Assembly (NCBI GenBank): GCA_028280945.1
Contig: JANQKV010000031.1
Span: 62,001-126,000 of the forward strand
Origin: Opitutaceae bacterium
GTDB taxonomy: Bacteria > Verrucomicrobiota > Verrucomicrobiia > Opitutales > Opitutaceae
Direction of reading: 5' to 3'
Length of the DNA: 64,000 nt
In this document: one piece after another, positions 18,674-28,008 of the stretch
Numbering within the stretch: the first letter of the stretch is position 1
Layout of the letters: each line of letters begins with the position of its first letter
Notes under the pieces: model-generated
What the model was told of the DNA's origin: nothing
The model's database searches: none
Seen by the model: the letters and a program-made list of their open reading frames with translations, nothing else
Position numbers and translations under genes: made by a program

Positions 18674-20152
18674 TCAGTGCTGCATGAGGTCAGAGACGGG
18701 GGGATAAAAACGCCAAGGGCGATCCCCCGGGCTCTTGATCGACTTCAAAACAAGATGCCGATCCTGCAGACTCTGATCAATGCGGCGGCGGAATGACGCG
18801 TGGTCGTAGTCGGAGTTCAGACGACGCCGGGCTTCTGCCAGTCCGGTCCACGAGCAGGCCTTGAGCGAGACCGGCTTGGTCTCATCCGGATCCTCCCACA
18901 ACTTGAACACCAAGTCTTGCTCTGGCGCATCCGGGAAATGCACATACTTCCATCGGTCCGGAGATACCATGCATCGGAACGGGTAACACACGGACTCACC
19001 GAAATACTCCGAAATAATCCACCGCCCTTCCGTCGAAGACTCTCCGTGCTCCAACAGTGAATTCCACGACGTGCCGACCAGACCGGGCTGATCCCAATCA
19101 GCCTGCGCCCAGTCGATGAGCGTGGGAAAGAGATCGACCAAAGATACCGGCGAATTTACGCGACAGGCGTTGAAGCGGTTGGGCGCCCAAACCACCAAGG
19201 GAACCCGCAGCGACTCTTCGAGAAACGTGCGTTTTTCATACATGCCCTTGGTGCCCATCATTTCACCATGGTCACTCATGAAGACCACGATGGTATCGTC
19301 CGCCAGATTCTCCTCATTCAGGACCTTCAGCAATTCGCCCAGTTTGTGGTCAATGTAGGAACATTGACCGTAGTAGCTGCGTAGCATTTGCCGGCGCGTC
19401 GCCTCATCGGCAGGGTGAAAACCAAAGCACTTCGCGAGGTAGGCGTTGTAGGGATCCAGAGCTCCGGGAATGTCGTCCGGCAATTCCGGCAACTCGAATT
19501 CTGCATCGGCATACAGATCGTAGAACTCCTGCGGACACGTGAATGGAGAGTGGGGATTGGTGTAGGAGACGGTCAGCAGGAACGGCTCGGAGCCATGCCG
19601 GCCTTCGCCCAGTTCCCGCAGACGCTTGAGGGCTTGGAAGTGCGTTTCCTCGTCATAACGCACCCGATAGTCCCAATTGCTCACGCCGGTTTCCCGATAG
19701 AGGTTGGCGCCGTACTCCACATGAGATTGGGGGTCCGCGCCAAACCCGGCCGGGGTGCAGAGTAGATCTTCCGGATAGATGTCCGGGGTCAGGCGATCGC
19801 GAAACCCATGCAATTGGTCCGGTCCGATGAAGTGCATTTTCCCCGACAAAACCGTTTGGTAACCCGCCGACTCCAGCATGTGACAAAACGTGGGCAGTTC
19901 GCTATTTAACACGCTCCCATTATCGTAACCGCACTGGATATCAGAAATGAGTCGTCCCGTCATCATACTGGCGCGAGACGGCACGCACAACGGGCTGTTG
20001 CAGTAGGCGTTGGCGAATACCACCCCTTCCCCGGCCAGCCTTTGCAGGTGCGGCATCCGGCAAACCGGGTCGCCATAGACCGGCGTGCGCAACGGATTCA
20101 TCTGATCGCACATCACCAGCAGGACGTGGGGAGTTCTTGGGGCGGATTTCAT
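18674..20152 (-). CDS. Sulfatase, cytoplasmic (choline-sulfatase-like branch)
   Basis: A 492-aa sulfatase of the alkaline-phosphatase superfamily that hydrolyses sulfate esters. It has the Cys-type formylglycine site CVPSR with Cys56, the N-terminal metal-binding stretch LLVMCDQMNPL (where others have TDDxG), SGKMHFIG, and VVFMSDHGEMMG with the second metal pair. There is no signal peptide: MKSAPRTP leads straight into the fold. It should therefore act inside the cell and need a cytoplasmic maturase. It lies 20 bp downstream of another sulfatase gene in the same direction, forming a pair behind the TonB receptor gene. The substrate is unknown. Confidence 0.9.
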   Translation of the reverse strand: MKSAPRTPHVLLVMCDQMNPLRTPVYGDPVCRMPHLQRLAGEGVVFANAYCNSPLCVPSRASMMTGRLISDIQCGYDNGSVLNSELPTFCHMLESAGYQTVLSGKMHFIGPDQLHGFRDRLTPDIYPEDLLCTPAGFGADPQSHVEYGANLYRETGVSNWDYRVRYDEETHFQALKRLRELGEGRHGSEPFLLTVSYTNPHSPFTCPQEFYDLYADAEFELPELPDDIPGALDPYNAYLAKCFGFHPADEATRRQMLRSYYGQCSYIDHKLGELLKVLNEENLADDTIVVFMSDHGEMMGTKGMYEKRTFLEESLRVPLVVWAPNRFNACRVNSPVSLVDLFPTLIDWAQADWDQPGLVGTSWNSLLEHGESSTEGRWIISEYFGESVCYPFRCMVSPDRWKYVHFPDAPEQDLVFKLWEDPDETKPVSLKACSWTGLAEARRRLNSDYDHASFRRRIDQSLQDRHLVLKSIKSPGDRPWRFYPPVSDLMQH

Positions 20153-20172
20153 GACGAGAACTTAGTCTGCGG

Positions 20173-21519
20173 CTAACGGGGTCCACCAACCGGGTCGGGT
20201 GTTCGGCGTCGCAAGGGAATCCCCTCACGGTTGTCTCCCAAGTCGTCGCGCGCCTTGGCCAGCAGGTCCCTGAGCCTTTGGCGCACCAATGGATGTTGAT
20301 CACCCACATTACGTCGCTCACCGCGATCCGATTCGAGGTCGAAAAGAGATTCGCCAATCGAAACTGCTTCGGCCGGGCCATGCATCCGCCGCGCCTCCTC
20401 CGGGCGGGCATACGCACCATGATAGTGAAAATGGAAGTCATGTTGGTTGCGGCGCTCGCACATGAGTTTCCAACGCCCGCTTCGCACCCCATCCAGTCGT
20501 CCGTAGTGGTAGTAGTAGAAGTATTCGTAGGGCGTGCAGGTGGACTCGCCCGACCAAAGGTCGCGGCAATCAAATCCGTCCACCGGTTCCAAAAGTTCCG
20601 TCCCTGCCAATGCCGCCAGGGTAGGCATCAAATCAAGCGCAGACCAAAAGACATCCGAAACCTTGTTCGCCGGGACGCGACCGGGCCAACGCAACAGACA
20701 GGGCACCCGCAGTCCGCCTTCATATTCATTGGATTTGGCGCCGCGCAGCGGGCGGGCGGATCCCCCGTAATCCGGGTCCGGTCGACCGTGCGGTTGGAAG
20801 GGTCCGTTATCGGAGGTAAAGAGCACCAAGGTGTTTTCGTCGCAGCCGGAGTCGGACAAGGTTTTCATGATCCGACCAATATGGTGATCCAGTTCCTGCA
20901 CTACATCCCCGTAGGCGCCAAGTGACGAGCTCCCCCGGAATGCGGTGGAGGCCACCAGAGGCACATGCGGGGCGGGATACCAAAGGCAAAGCATGAAAGG
21001 CGTATCGTCAGCCTGCTTGATCCATTGAATGCTCTCGTCGGTGATCTGCTGCGTAAGCATGGCCGGATCCGGATCGGGCGCCACGGCGTCCCGATCGCGG
21101 AAAAGCGAGAGCGGCGCCATGTCGTGGCTGTAAGGAATGCCAAAAAACGCATCGAAGCCATGATCGTTGGGCAGGTGCCCCGGGTGGTGCCCCAAGTGCC
21201 ACTTGCCCATCAACGCCGTGTGATACCCCGACGCCTTAAGAAGAGGAGCCAGTGAAGGCTGGCCGGGAGTCAGGCCGTGCTTGTCCCCGGGCAAAAGCAC
21301 CCCTTCCAAACCCAACCGCTGTGGATAAAGTCCCGTGAGGATCGAGGCCCGACTCGGGGTGCACTGGGCGGAGGTAACGTGAAAGTCCGTGTAGCGCGTG
21401 CCCTCCTTGGCCATGCGATCCAAATGGGGGGTTTCGAACTGTTTCGCCCCCTGACATCCCAGGTCGGCATAGCCGAGGTCGTCGGTGACAATCAGAACAA
21501 TATTGGGCGGAGACGGCAT
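20173..21519 (-). CDS. Sulfatase, cytoplasmic (arylsulfatase A-like)
   Basis: A 448-aa type I sulfatase with a complete active site: IVTDDLGYADLG (metal), CTPSR with Cys53 as the formylglycine precursor, MGKWHLGHH, and LVLFTSDNGPF. The sequence resembles arylsulfatase A and N-acetylgalactosamine-6-sulfatase-like enzymes. It begins MPSPPNIVLI with no signal peptide, so it is predicted to be cytoplasmic. It starts 110 bp after the TonB-receptor stop, beyond that gene's terminator hairpin, and is followed by the second sulfatase. A polar Arg-rich tail ends the protein. Confidence 0.9.
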   Translation of the reverse strand: MPSPPNIVLIVTDDLGYADLGCQGAKQFETPHLDRMAKEGTRYTDFHVTSAQCTPSRASILTGLYPQRLGLEGVLLPGDKHGLTPGQPSLAPLLKASGYHTALMGKWHLGHHPGHLPNDHGFDAFFGIPYSHDMAPLSLFRDRDAVAPDPDPAMLTQQITDESIQWIKQADDTPFMLCLWYPAPHVPLVASTAFRGSSSLGAYGDVVQELDHHIGRIMKTLSDSGCDENTLVLFTSDNGPFQPHGRPDPDYGGSARPLRGAKSNEYEGGLRVPCLLRWPGRVPANKVSDVFWSALDLMPTLAALAGTELLEPVDGFDCRDLWSGESTCTPYEYFYYYHYGRLDGVRSGRWKLMCERRNQHDFHFHYHGAYARPEEARRMHGPAEAVSIGESLFDLESDRGERRNVGDQHPLVRQRLRDLLAKARDDLGDNREGIPLRRRTPDPVGGPR

Positions 21520-21569
21520 CGCATCAGTGGGGGGATTCGATCGCGGAAGGCGGAATCATCCCAAAGAAA

Positions 21570-21597
21570 CAGCGCCCGGATAACCCCGCGGGCGCTG
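21570..21597 (-). terminator. Rho-independent terminator of the TonB receptor gene
   Basis: A 9-bp stem (CAGCGCCCG at 21570-21578 pairing with CGGGCGCTG at 21589-21597) has a 10-base loop. Read on the minus strand it is followed by TTTCTTTGGG. It lies 33 bp past the stop at 21630, between the receptor and the downstream sulfatase genes, so it probably attenuates transcription into them. Confidence 0.75.
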
Positions 21598-21629
21598 CCA
21601 TTAACTACCTTATGAACACGCGCTGAAAA

Positions 21630-24308
21630 CTAGAATTTAATCGAGGTCGATATGCGGTAGGTGCGCGGCGCCTGCAGCCAACGGGCGTTCACGAATCCGT
21701 ATTCGTATTCCTTGTCGAACAGGTTCTCGATGTTGCCTTGGATGCGCAGGGTGGCCTTCTCGAACTTGTGTTCGTAACCACCGAACAAGCCCACCAGGGT
21801 CAGATCGGGACGCTTGTGCAAGGTGCGGTCTCCGGCTGCAACCGAACCAGTATAACCGGCGTAGTTGTTGAGACGAACCTGCACACTGCTACCGACAAAG
21901 AAGCCCTTCAACTTGCCTTCAGTGAAGTTATACCGGCCCCAGAAGTTGGAGGTGAATCCGGCGTAGGGTGAGGTGCGCTCGCCGCCGTTTACGGCGTTGT
22001 GCATGCCAGTGGGCTGACCCGTCACCTGATTGGTGAAGAGACCCCGTTCACCCGTGCCCACGAGGCCGAGGGCGCCGGCATTGGTGATCCGGCCATATTC
22101 GTTGATGGTGATGTCGCCTTGGGTGACTTGCTGACCGTCGACGAAGAGCGCGTTGCCTTCGCGGTCGGTCGGGTTACCGGCGAGATCAGCGAAGTAGGCG
22201 TCATTGAACATGATCTGGTAGGCCGAGTCACTGGCGGTGCGGGCATCCGTGTTGGCGACGCCGAACGAGACGGTGAGATTCTTCATCGGTGAACCCACCA
22301 CCTGGAACTCAAAGCCTTTGGATTCAGAGTCGGCCTGCACCCAGTTGCTGCCGTTGCGACCATTGATGCCAGCCGGGTCGATGATGTCCAAATCGACACC
22401 GGCAACCTGCACCGCATCATTGTCGAACGCAGTGTCGAAGTAGGTCAGGATACCGGACCAACCACGGGAGAAGTCGAATTTAAGACCGCCCTCGATGCCA
22501 CTGCCGATCGCCGGGGTCAGGGCTTGATTGTAGGGGTCGCGCCGGAAGGAGCCGGCCGCCTTGAAGGTCTCCGAGTAGTTGGCATAGAAGTTCATGTTTT
22601 CGGTGATCTGGTAGGTGAAGCCACCGTTCACGGAGTCCTCGGTTGCGGCATCCTGCAGCGTGCCGAAGCGGAGATTCTGTTTTTCGTAATCATCGTAACG
22701 GTAGCCGACCAGAGTCTTCAGCTTGCCGTCCAGGAAGTCGCTTTGCAGCGCACCGAAATACGCCTGAGTCAGGCGGACGTCGTCGATGGGGGAGAACCAA
22801 TTGTTGGGCACGATTTCCGGGGTCGCCCAATCCCATACACCGCCAAAGTCACTCGCCGGCTTCCAATGCCAGAAGCCCTGGGCCTCACTGCGGTCCGGGG
22901 AGACCTTCTGCCATCCCACGCCCCAATACCAATTGGCCCACTCGTAATTGTCGGGAATATCACCCTGGGTGAACGGGATGGGGCCCTGCGACATGGGCGA
23001 CCAGCCGCCTTCCAGATAGGAATTGCTGTCCGCATCGTAGGGACGCTGCGCCCAGCCGGTAAAAGCATCGCTTTCGTCGATAAAGCCGCCAACGAGGCGA
23101 TGGCTCGTTTCGGCGACCTCGAAGGAGTAGGCCGCAGTCACCCGATGGGTCTTCATGATGTTGTTGGAATAAAATCCATCCGGCGTCCATTTCATGGCCT
23201 CCTCGCCGAAGGGGTTGCCGTTCTCGCCCGGACCGTAAGCGATGATCGCATCGGCCAGGCGCTTCTCATCCGTGGTCTGATCCAGATTATTGTAGGCGTA
23301 GTTCAGCGTCAGGTTCTCCAGCGGAGAATACTCCACATCCACGGTGTAGTTGTCCCAGTTCTGCTGCCGGTTGTTGAACAGGGAGTGAAAGGACGTCAGC
23401 CGGTCATAGTCGATGGACCCACCGGCCCGGTCCGGATTGTTGACCCATCCCAGATCGGTGATCGGGCGGGTATAGTCCAGGCCGTCATTGGGATCATCGT
23501 GCAACGGAATGATTGAGGAGTGGGCATTGGTGGTATCCACGGACTCGATATCGAACCGCACGAACAGCTTGTCGATGGGCTTGACCAGCACACTGCCGAA
23601 AAAGCCCTCCTTGTCCAAGTGGGTGCGGTCCACCCAGCCGTTGGAATCCTCGTAAACCCCGGCAAAGCGCAGCGCCACGTTGTTGTTCAAGGCGGTCACA
23701 TTGCCGTCGAAGGTGCCGCGTTGCTGACCGTTGGTGTCAAAGGTGAGGACGGCTTCGCCGAAGTTGGCTCCCAAAAGCGGGCGCTTGGTGGTGAAGTTCA
23801 CCAACCCGCCCGGCTCGCCATCGCCATAAAGCAGGGCGGCCGGACCGCGCACGACCTCCACGCGCTCCGTGGAGAAATTGTCGGCCTTGGTATACCAAAT
23901 GAAGTTGTTGCGGCGCATGAAACGGGTGGTAAGCCCGCGGAAATTCATCTGCCGTTGCAGGTTGGCGTCGCCCTCGTTGTTGCCGGCGTTGGTGGCAAAA
24001 TCGATGACCGAGTTCACGTCGTCCAGGCCCAGGTCGCGCATGACTTCCTGATTCATGACCTCGATCGATACTGGAGTGTCCTTGATCAAGGTGGATACCA
24101 ACGTGACTGAGTTGGTGTTGCTCGAACGGTAGCCTTCGTCGCCCTCGGTGCTGACTTGGAATACCGGCATTTCGATGACTTCAGAATCGTCAATATCGGG
24201 TTCGCCTCGTTGCGCCACGGCAAATGGCGCGGCAATGGCCGCGCTGATCGCCAGCCATGATTTCAGCCCAAACTTATGCGGGCGGGGTAGTCTTGGGTTC
24301 GGTTTCAT
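21630..24308 (-). CDS. TonB-dependent outer-membrane receptor
   Basis: An 892-aa TonB-dependent receptor with a signal peptide (about residues 14-32, LKSWLAISAAIAAPFAVAQ). The plug domain (about 40-180) carries VEVVRGPAALLYGDGEPGGL, and the beta-barrel ends in IENLFDKEYEYGFVN and a terminal Phe (ISTSIKF). The barrel type resembles siderophore receptors, but in Opitutaceae such proteins are widely used for glycans. Its place next to sulfatases, and the operator-like palindromes upstream, point to uptake of sulfated oligosaccharides. Expression is probably repressed by the LacI-type protein encoded at 29.5 kb. The ligand is inferred. Confidence 0.92.
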   Translation of the reverse strand: MKPNPRLPRPHKFGLKSWLAISAAIAAPFAVAQRGEPDIDDSEVIEMPVFQVSTEGDEGYRSSNTNSVTLVSTLIKDTPVSIEVMNQEVMRDLGLDDVNSVIDFATNAGNNEGDANLQRQMNFRGLTTRFMRRNNFIWYTKADNFSTERVEVVRGPAALLYGDGEPGGLVNFTTKRPLLGANFGEAVLTFDTNGQQRGTFDGNVTALNNNVALRFAGVYEDSNGWVDRTHLDKEGFFGSVLVKPIDKLFVRFDIESVDTTNAHSSIIPLHDDPNDGLDYTRPITDLGWVNNPDRAGGSIDYDRLTSFHSLFNNRQQNWDNYTVDVEYSPLENLTLNYAYNNLDQTTDEKRLADAIIAYGPGENGNPFGEEAMKWTPDGFYSNNIMKTHRVTAAYSFEVAETSHRLVGGFIDESDAFTGWAQRPYDADSNSYLEGGWSPMSQGPIPFTQGDIPDNYEWANWYWGVGWQKVSPDRSEAQGFWHWKPASDFGGVWDWATPEIVPNNWFSPIDDVRLTQAYFGALQSDFLDGKLKTLVGYRYDDYEKQNLRFGTLQDAATEDSVNGGFTYQITENMNFYANYSETFKAAGSFRRDPYNQALTPAIGSGIEGGLKFDFSRGWSGILTYFDTAFDNDAVQVAGVDLDIIDPAGINGRNGSNWVQADSESKGFEFQVVGSPMKNLTVSFGVANTDARTASDSAYQIMFNDAYFADLAGNPTDREGNALFVDGQQVTQGDITINEYGRITNAGALGLVGTGERGLFTNQVTGQPTGMHNAVNGGERTSPYAGFTSNFWGRYNFTEGKLKGFFVGSSVQVRLNNYAGYTGSVAAGDRTLHKRPDLTLVGLFGGYEHKFEKATLRIQGNIENLFDKEYEYGFVNARWLQAPRTYRISTSIKF

Positions 24309-24464
24309 TTTGCAGGATTCCGACCGTTACCGCACTCTACTCTCGTAGGTCTCGCGAGAAACAATCGGACAAGTTTGAAGTGCCAGGGTTGGGTAATCGA
24401 TAGGGGTTGATGAGGCAGAGGATGGGTTCATCCCTGCGGGGAATAGATCGAGAAATTGAGATAG

Positions 24465-24479
24465 TTACATCGATGTCAA
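24465..24479. promoter_or_regulatory. Putative LacI operator, site 1
   Basis: TTACATCGATGTCAA, with the perfect 10-bp palindrome ACATCGATGT and a central CpG as in many LacI-family operators. It lies 157 bp upstream of the TonB-receptor start. The identical 15-mer occurs at 27978 and 38738. Confidence 0.75.
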
Positions 24480-24553
24480 TTTAAATTCTCTTCGAGAGAT
24501 ATGAATTTATGAAAATAATTCTTTTCTAATTGATTACTATTTATTTATGAAAA

Positions 24554-24590
24554 TGACATCGATAGCATAATTTTGCTAACATCGGTGCCA
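24554..24590. promoter_or_regulatory. Two weaker LacI-operator-like sites
   Basis: TGACATCGATAGCA (24554-24567) has two changes from TGACATCGATGTCA, and TAACATCGGTGCCA (24577-24590) has three. They are 23 bp apart, about two helical turns, and lie upstream of the TonB receptor together with site 1. They could support cooperative or looped binding. This is inference from similarity only. Confidence 0.45.
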
Positions 24591-24635
24591 ATCATGGTCA
24601 TCCGATGTTTTGGTTTCAGACCGCCTCGCTCGGGG

Positions 24636-26996
24636 TCAATCCAACGCGAGACGCCACAAACCGTTGCCCCACGTGGAGGCATACAGGAAATCCTGTGCCT
24701 TCACTTTCGTGATCCGTGCATTCATGAGGCGCTTCAAGGGCAGGTCTCCGCTGAGGTCAGCCAGTGAAGCTTGGCCGGGGGTCGAAAGATCGAGGCAGAA
24801 GATGCCCAGGCTTCGATTGATGTGCTTTCCAGGCAGGGTATTGAGCGTGAAATACAGCTTCGCCTTTCCGTCGGGCACCATGGCGTTCACTTGGAGTTCG
24901 GGCTGTTCATACCACGCCGGTTGCCGAAGGCGCAGGGCATCGTCGCGACGAAAGATCTTCGCCCAATTCCCCGCGGCAACATCCGAAGCCCAGTAGATCG
25001 AATCGTCCTTGCTCACCGCCACCGAAGTCGCCCCACCCTGAGACCAAACTGCCACCCATCGACCCTTCACCACCGGACTCCAGGTCCACTCGGCGTCGGG
25101 CGCCGGGCGGGTGGCTTTCCAGACCACCTTCTCTCCGCCAACATAAAGCGTATTGGCATCGTGGGGATCGACGAAGAGTCCGCGGTTTTGATCCTCCGGA
25201 AAGGTCGGCCCCGGCTGGCCTTTGGAACCCACTCGCTCAAAACCGCCCTCCCCTTTTTCGATCAAGGCAACAATGTCCTCACAGACGTAGACCGCCCCCG
25301 GAATCGTGCGCCACGGATTGTAGGAAAGAATCTTGGTCGCCGCCGCGACATATACCCGCTCGGGCCGATGCGAGTCGCTCACCATCATGCTGTATTTGTG
25401 GTTGGGCAGGCCGGCCACCTCTTCGTCGCCGCCGGCGATCTCCTGCCAAGCCACGGTCGGCGAGTGCCGCTCCAAGGGCTTCGCGAACAGGCGACCGTTG
25501 TAGGAAGCGGCGCCCCACCCGGTGGCCACGTGGGCCAGGGCGTAACTCTTTCCTTTTGCCTCGACGATTAACGCCGAGTTGGAACGCGACCCCATGTTGC
25601 CCATCGGCCGCGTGACCACCGACCACGAGTTGCCCCCGTCCCAACTCTCGGTCACGCCATTGTCCGCATTGCACATGATGGCGTAGTCACCGCGCGCCAC
25701 CGAGTCGAAGATCACGGTGCAATTCGCGCCTCGCGTCCGGTAGGTGCGCACACCGTCCCGCTCTTCCACAAAGTCGCAGAAGCGCTGGTCCCAGTTGAAC
25801 GGAAAATCCGGATCCGTGAGGTCGGCAAAATACACCGTCTGATCCTTGGTGCTCCAGATGCCGTGGCGCTCCGGCCCCCAGCTCTCGGGTGTCCAGTGCC
25901 ACGTCAATGGGCGGGTGTAATACTGCTCCCATCCCACGTCATCGGTGTATCGATTGCTGGGATCCACCCCGAGCCCGTAGCGGCCTCCCTCCCACGACAT
26001 GAGTTGACGCCAATCGACCTCCGCCACCTCGCCGCCATCGAAATTGACGGTTATTTCCACCAAACCGAAAGGAGCGTTGTCGAACGCCGCCGTCAGCAGG
26101 ACATGGCGATCCGGCGTCGACATCGGGTCGAGGCGCGGAATCCAATACGTGCCTGCCTCTGGTCCCTGCCCCGAAGCGAACAGCTCCACCCATGCGGAAC
26201 GCTGACCCAGCTGATCCACATCCACAGCGAAAAGTCCGATATCCCCCGCCTTACGTTCATAGCTCGCATACAACCACCGGCCATCCGGTGACACCGCGGT
26301 GCCCCAACAGACTGCGTTGTTACGCGCCGGTGAACGCACCCGGGCCCAGGTTTTCCCGGCGTCCTCACTCCGGTAGAGGCCATCCTGGCCCGCCAACACC
26401 ACTCCTCCCGTCGTGCCGGGAATCGCCGAGATCGCATACACATCCCGCGGCCCGGCTTTGCGCTGGTAGATCACATAGTCCCAGCTCTGCCCTCGATCCC
26501 GTGACACCCAAATCCCACGTTGCCCATGTCGGCCTTCCTTGTCCTGCCAGCGGTTGCGATTGCTCGGGGCAGCATAGACCACCGACGTGTCGCGGGAATC
26601 CACCACGATCGCCATGATGGGATCCGCCATGATCGCCGATCCAAAGGCATTCGTCCAACTGCGACCACCGTCATCGCTGATCGCCAGTCCACTGTGCATG
26701 CCCAGGTAAACGCGTTGTGGATCCTCCGGATCAAAGGCAGCCGTCAGGATGTTGCTGCTCGCCGTGTCCCACGTGCAGTATTCCCACGTCGCGCCATCAT
26801 CCTCCGTCAGGTAGGCGCCATCGACATCCGAACAGTAGATCAACCGGCCGGACTGATGGGGATCGGGCACGACGTCCTGGATTTGCCCACCCGCCCCCGG
26901 GTTCAGATTCTCCCATTGGGCGTGTAGTGTGATGCTGGATACGAGCAAACCCAGACCAATCGAAATCAGTGAAATCGGAAAACGGAAACGAAACAT
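24636..26996 (-). CDS. Secreted Asp-box (BNR) beta-propeller protein
   Basis: A 786-aa protein with a signal peptide (ISLISIGLGLLVSSITLHAQ). At least five Asp-box repeats of the S-x-D-x-G-x-x-W type are visible: TEDDGATW, SDDGGRSW, SRDRGQSW, SEDAGKTW and SWDGGNSW. This is the pattern of seven-bladed propellers in sialidases, GH74 xyloglucanases and sortilin/VPS10 domains. It should be periplasmic or extracellular and bind or cleave the target glycan; no sialidase Arg triad could be assigned. The ATG at 26996 is chosen over upstream starts because it heads the signal peptide. It lies 11 bp after the nucleoside-hydrolase-family gene, in the same operon. Confidence 0.8.
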   Translation of the reverse strand: MFRFRFPISLISIGLGLLVSSITLHAQWENLNPGAGGQIQDVVPDPHQSGRLIYCSDVDGAYLTEDDGATWEYCTWDTASSNILTAAFDPEDPQRVYLGMHSGLAISDDGGRSWTNAFGSAIMADPIMAIVVDSRDTSVVYAAPSNRNRWQDKEGRHGQRGIWVSRDRGQSWDYVIYQRKAGPRDVYAISAIPGTTGGVVLAGQDGLYRSEDAGKTWARVRSPARNNAVCWGTAVSPDGRWLYASYERKAGDIGLFAVDVDQLGQRSAWVELFASGQGPEAGTYWIPRLDPMSTPDRHVLLTAAFDNAPFGLVEITVNFDGGEVAEVDWRQLMSWEGGRYGLGVDPSNRYTDDVGWEQYYTRPLTWHWTPESWGPERHGIWSTKDQTVYFADLTDPDFPFNWDQRFCDFVEERDGVRTYRTRGANCTVIFDSVARGDYAIMCNADNGVTESWDGGNSWSVVTRPMGNMGSRSNSALIVEAKGKSYALAHVATGWGAASYNGRLFAKPLERHSPTVAWQEIAGGDEEVAGLPNHKYSMMVSDSHRPERVYVAAATKILSYNPWRTIPGAVYVCEDIVALIEKGEGGFERVGSKGQPGPTFPEDQNRGLFVDPHDANTLYVGGEKVVWKATRPAPDAEWTWSPVVKGRWVAVWSQGGATSVAVSKDDSIYWASDVAAGNWAKIFRRDDALRLRQPAWYEQPELQVNAMVPDGKAKLYFTLNTLPGKHINRSLGIFCLDLSTPGQASLADLSGDLPLKRLMNARITKVKAQDFLYASTWGNGLWRLALD

Positions 26997-27007
26997 AAAC
27001 GGGGATA

Positions 27008-27934
27008 TCAAGATTCGGACCGGGTGGCGGCCCAGCCCTCGACTTTGGCAAACAGATCGCGAAACACGGGATCGCGGTGAATCCGCACCGCCTCCAAGGC
27101 GGTCTTGCCCGCCGGGTTTTCCTGCCAAAGCAGTTGCTCATCCAAGTGCGGCTGCCGCAGCGAAACCAGGCCCACCCATGCCGGATTCAGGAGCGCCGCA
27201 AACGGAGCGAGATCCCAGATCGTTTTCGAAGCGGCCGGGGCGCGCAGATCCTCGTGCTCATATTCGGCAAAGATCCGAAACAGGTAGTCGCCGATGCGCC
27301 CACGTCCCCGCAGATGGCTCTCCATTTCCGGCAGCGTCGTCATCAGTGCCTCGGCGACACCCCGACAAGGAAACCTCACCCAGCGGACCCGGGAAGCGAT
27401 GACCTCGCGCACCGCCACGGGATCACCTTGCAGGTTGAATTCGTGGTTGTGCGAATCTCGCGTCGGATGGCCTCCCAACCAAAGCACTACGATCCGGTCA
27501 GCGAGGTCGGGATCCACCGCGAGGGCCGCGGCAACGTTCGTGATCGCTCCGATCGCCACGACCAACAGCGGGTTCTCGGAGTCATAGTTCCGGGCGAGTT
27601 CGATGAGACAACTGACCGACTCAATGGACCCGGTGGTGGATTCGCTCCTCCGATGAATCGCTCCCCGGCAAATCTCACCCGGATCCACTCCCGGCCCCAA
27701 CAGTCCGACAAGGCGTTGGATTTCGTCATAACTCCGTTCCATCCCGTCACCGAATGAAGTTACCCGGGCGTTTTCGAATGGAGCTGCATGGATCGCCCGA
27801 ACCCGCAGCCGACGGCGCGAGAGCAGGGCCCACACGATGGCAAACTGGTCGTCAATTTCGTTGAACGCGTCGGAATCAATCACGACGTCGATGCATTCTC
27901 TGCGGGGTAGGATGTCAGTGAGGGATTTCATCAA
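27008..27934 (-). CDS. Nucleoside hydrolase (IUNH) family protein
   Basis: A 308-aa protein of the Ca2+-dependent inosine-uridine nucleoside hydrolase family, which cleaves N-glycosidic bonds of ribonucleosides. The N-terminal calcium-binding aspartates are in DSDAFNEIDDQFAIVWAL, a variant of the usual D-x-D-x4-DD, and a late Asp is in WDLAPFAAL. VVAIGAITNVAAAL is another family block. It has no signal peptide. The operator at 27978 sits 44 bp upstream, and the gene leads an operon with the Asp-box protein inside a sulfatase/GH locus, so the real substrate may be a glycoside rather than a nucleoside (inference). Confidence 0.85.
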   Translation of the reverse strand: MMKSLTDILPRRECIDVVIDSDAFNEIDDQFAIVWALLSRRRLRVRAIHAAPFENARVTSFGDGMERSYDEIQRLVGLLGPGVDPGEICRGAIHRRSESTTGSIESVSCLIELARNYDSENPLLVVAIGAITNVAAALAVDPDLADRIVVLWLGGHPTRDSHNHEFNLQGDPVAVREVIASRVRWVRFPCRGVAEALMTTLPEMESHLRGRGRIGDYLFRIFAEYEHEDLRAPAASKTIWDLAPFAALLNPAWVGLVSLRQPHLDEQLLWQENPAGKTALEAVRIHRDPVFRDLFAKVEGWAATRSES

Positions 27935-27977
27935 AATTCGAAATCAGCCACGGGGGAGCCGCATCTCCAGTATTGTA

Positions 27978-27992
27978 TTACATCGATGTCAA
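27978..27992. promoter_or_regulatory. Putative LacI operator, site 2 (divergent)
   Basis: TTACATCGATGTCAA, identical over 15 bases to sites at 24465 and 38738. It lies between two divergent genes, 44 bp from the nucleoside-hydrolase-family start and 17 bp from the sulfatase start, so one repressor dimer could control both. Confidence 0.8.
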
Positions 27993-28008
27993 CTTAGATA
28001 GATAACCC

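Larger units (their letters stand above)
24309..24635. promoter_or_regulatory. AT-rich promoter region of the TonB receptor gene
   Basis: This is a 327-bp gene-free, strikingly AT-rich stretch (24480-24575) in an otherwise GC-rich window. It contains one good and two weaker copies of the ACATCGATGT operator, listed separately. The gene on the other side ends here, so all sites belong to the receptor promoter. No certain -35/-10 pair was identified. Confidence 0.6.
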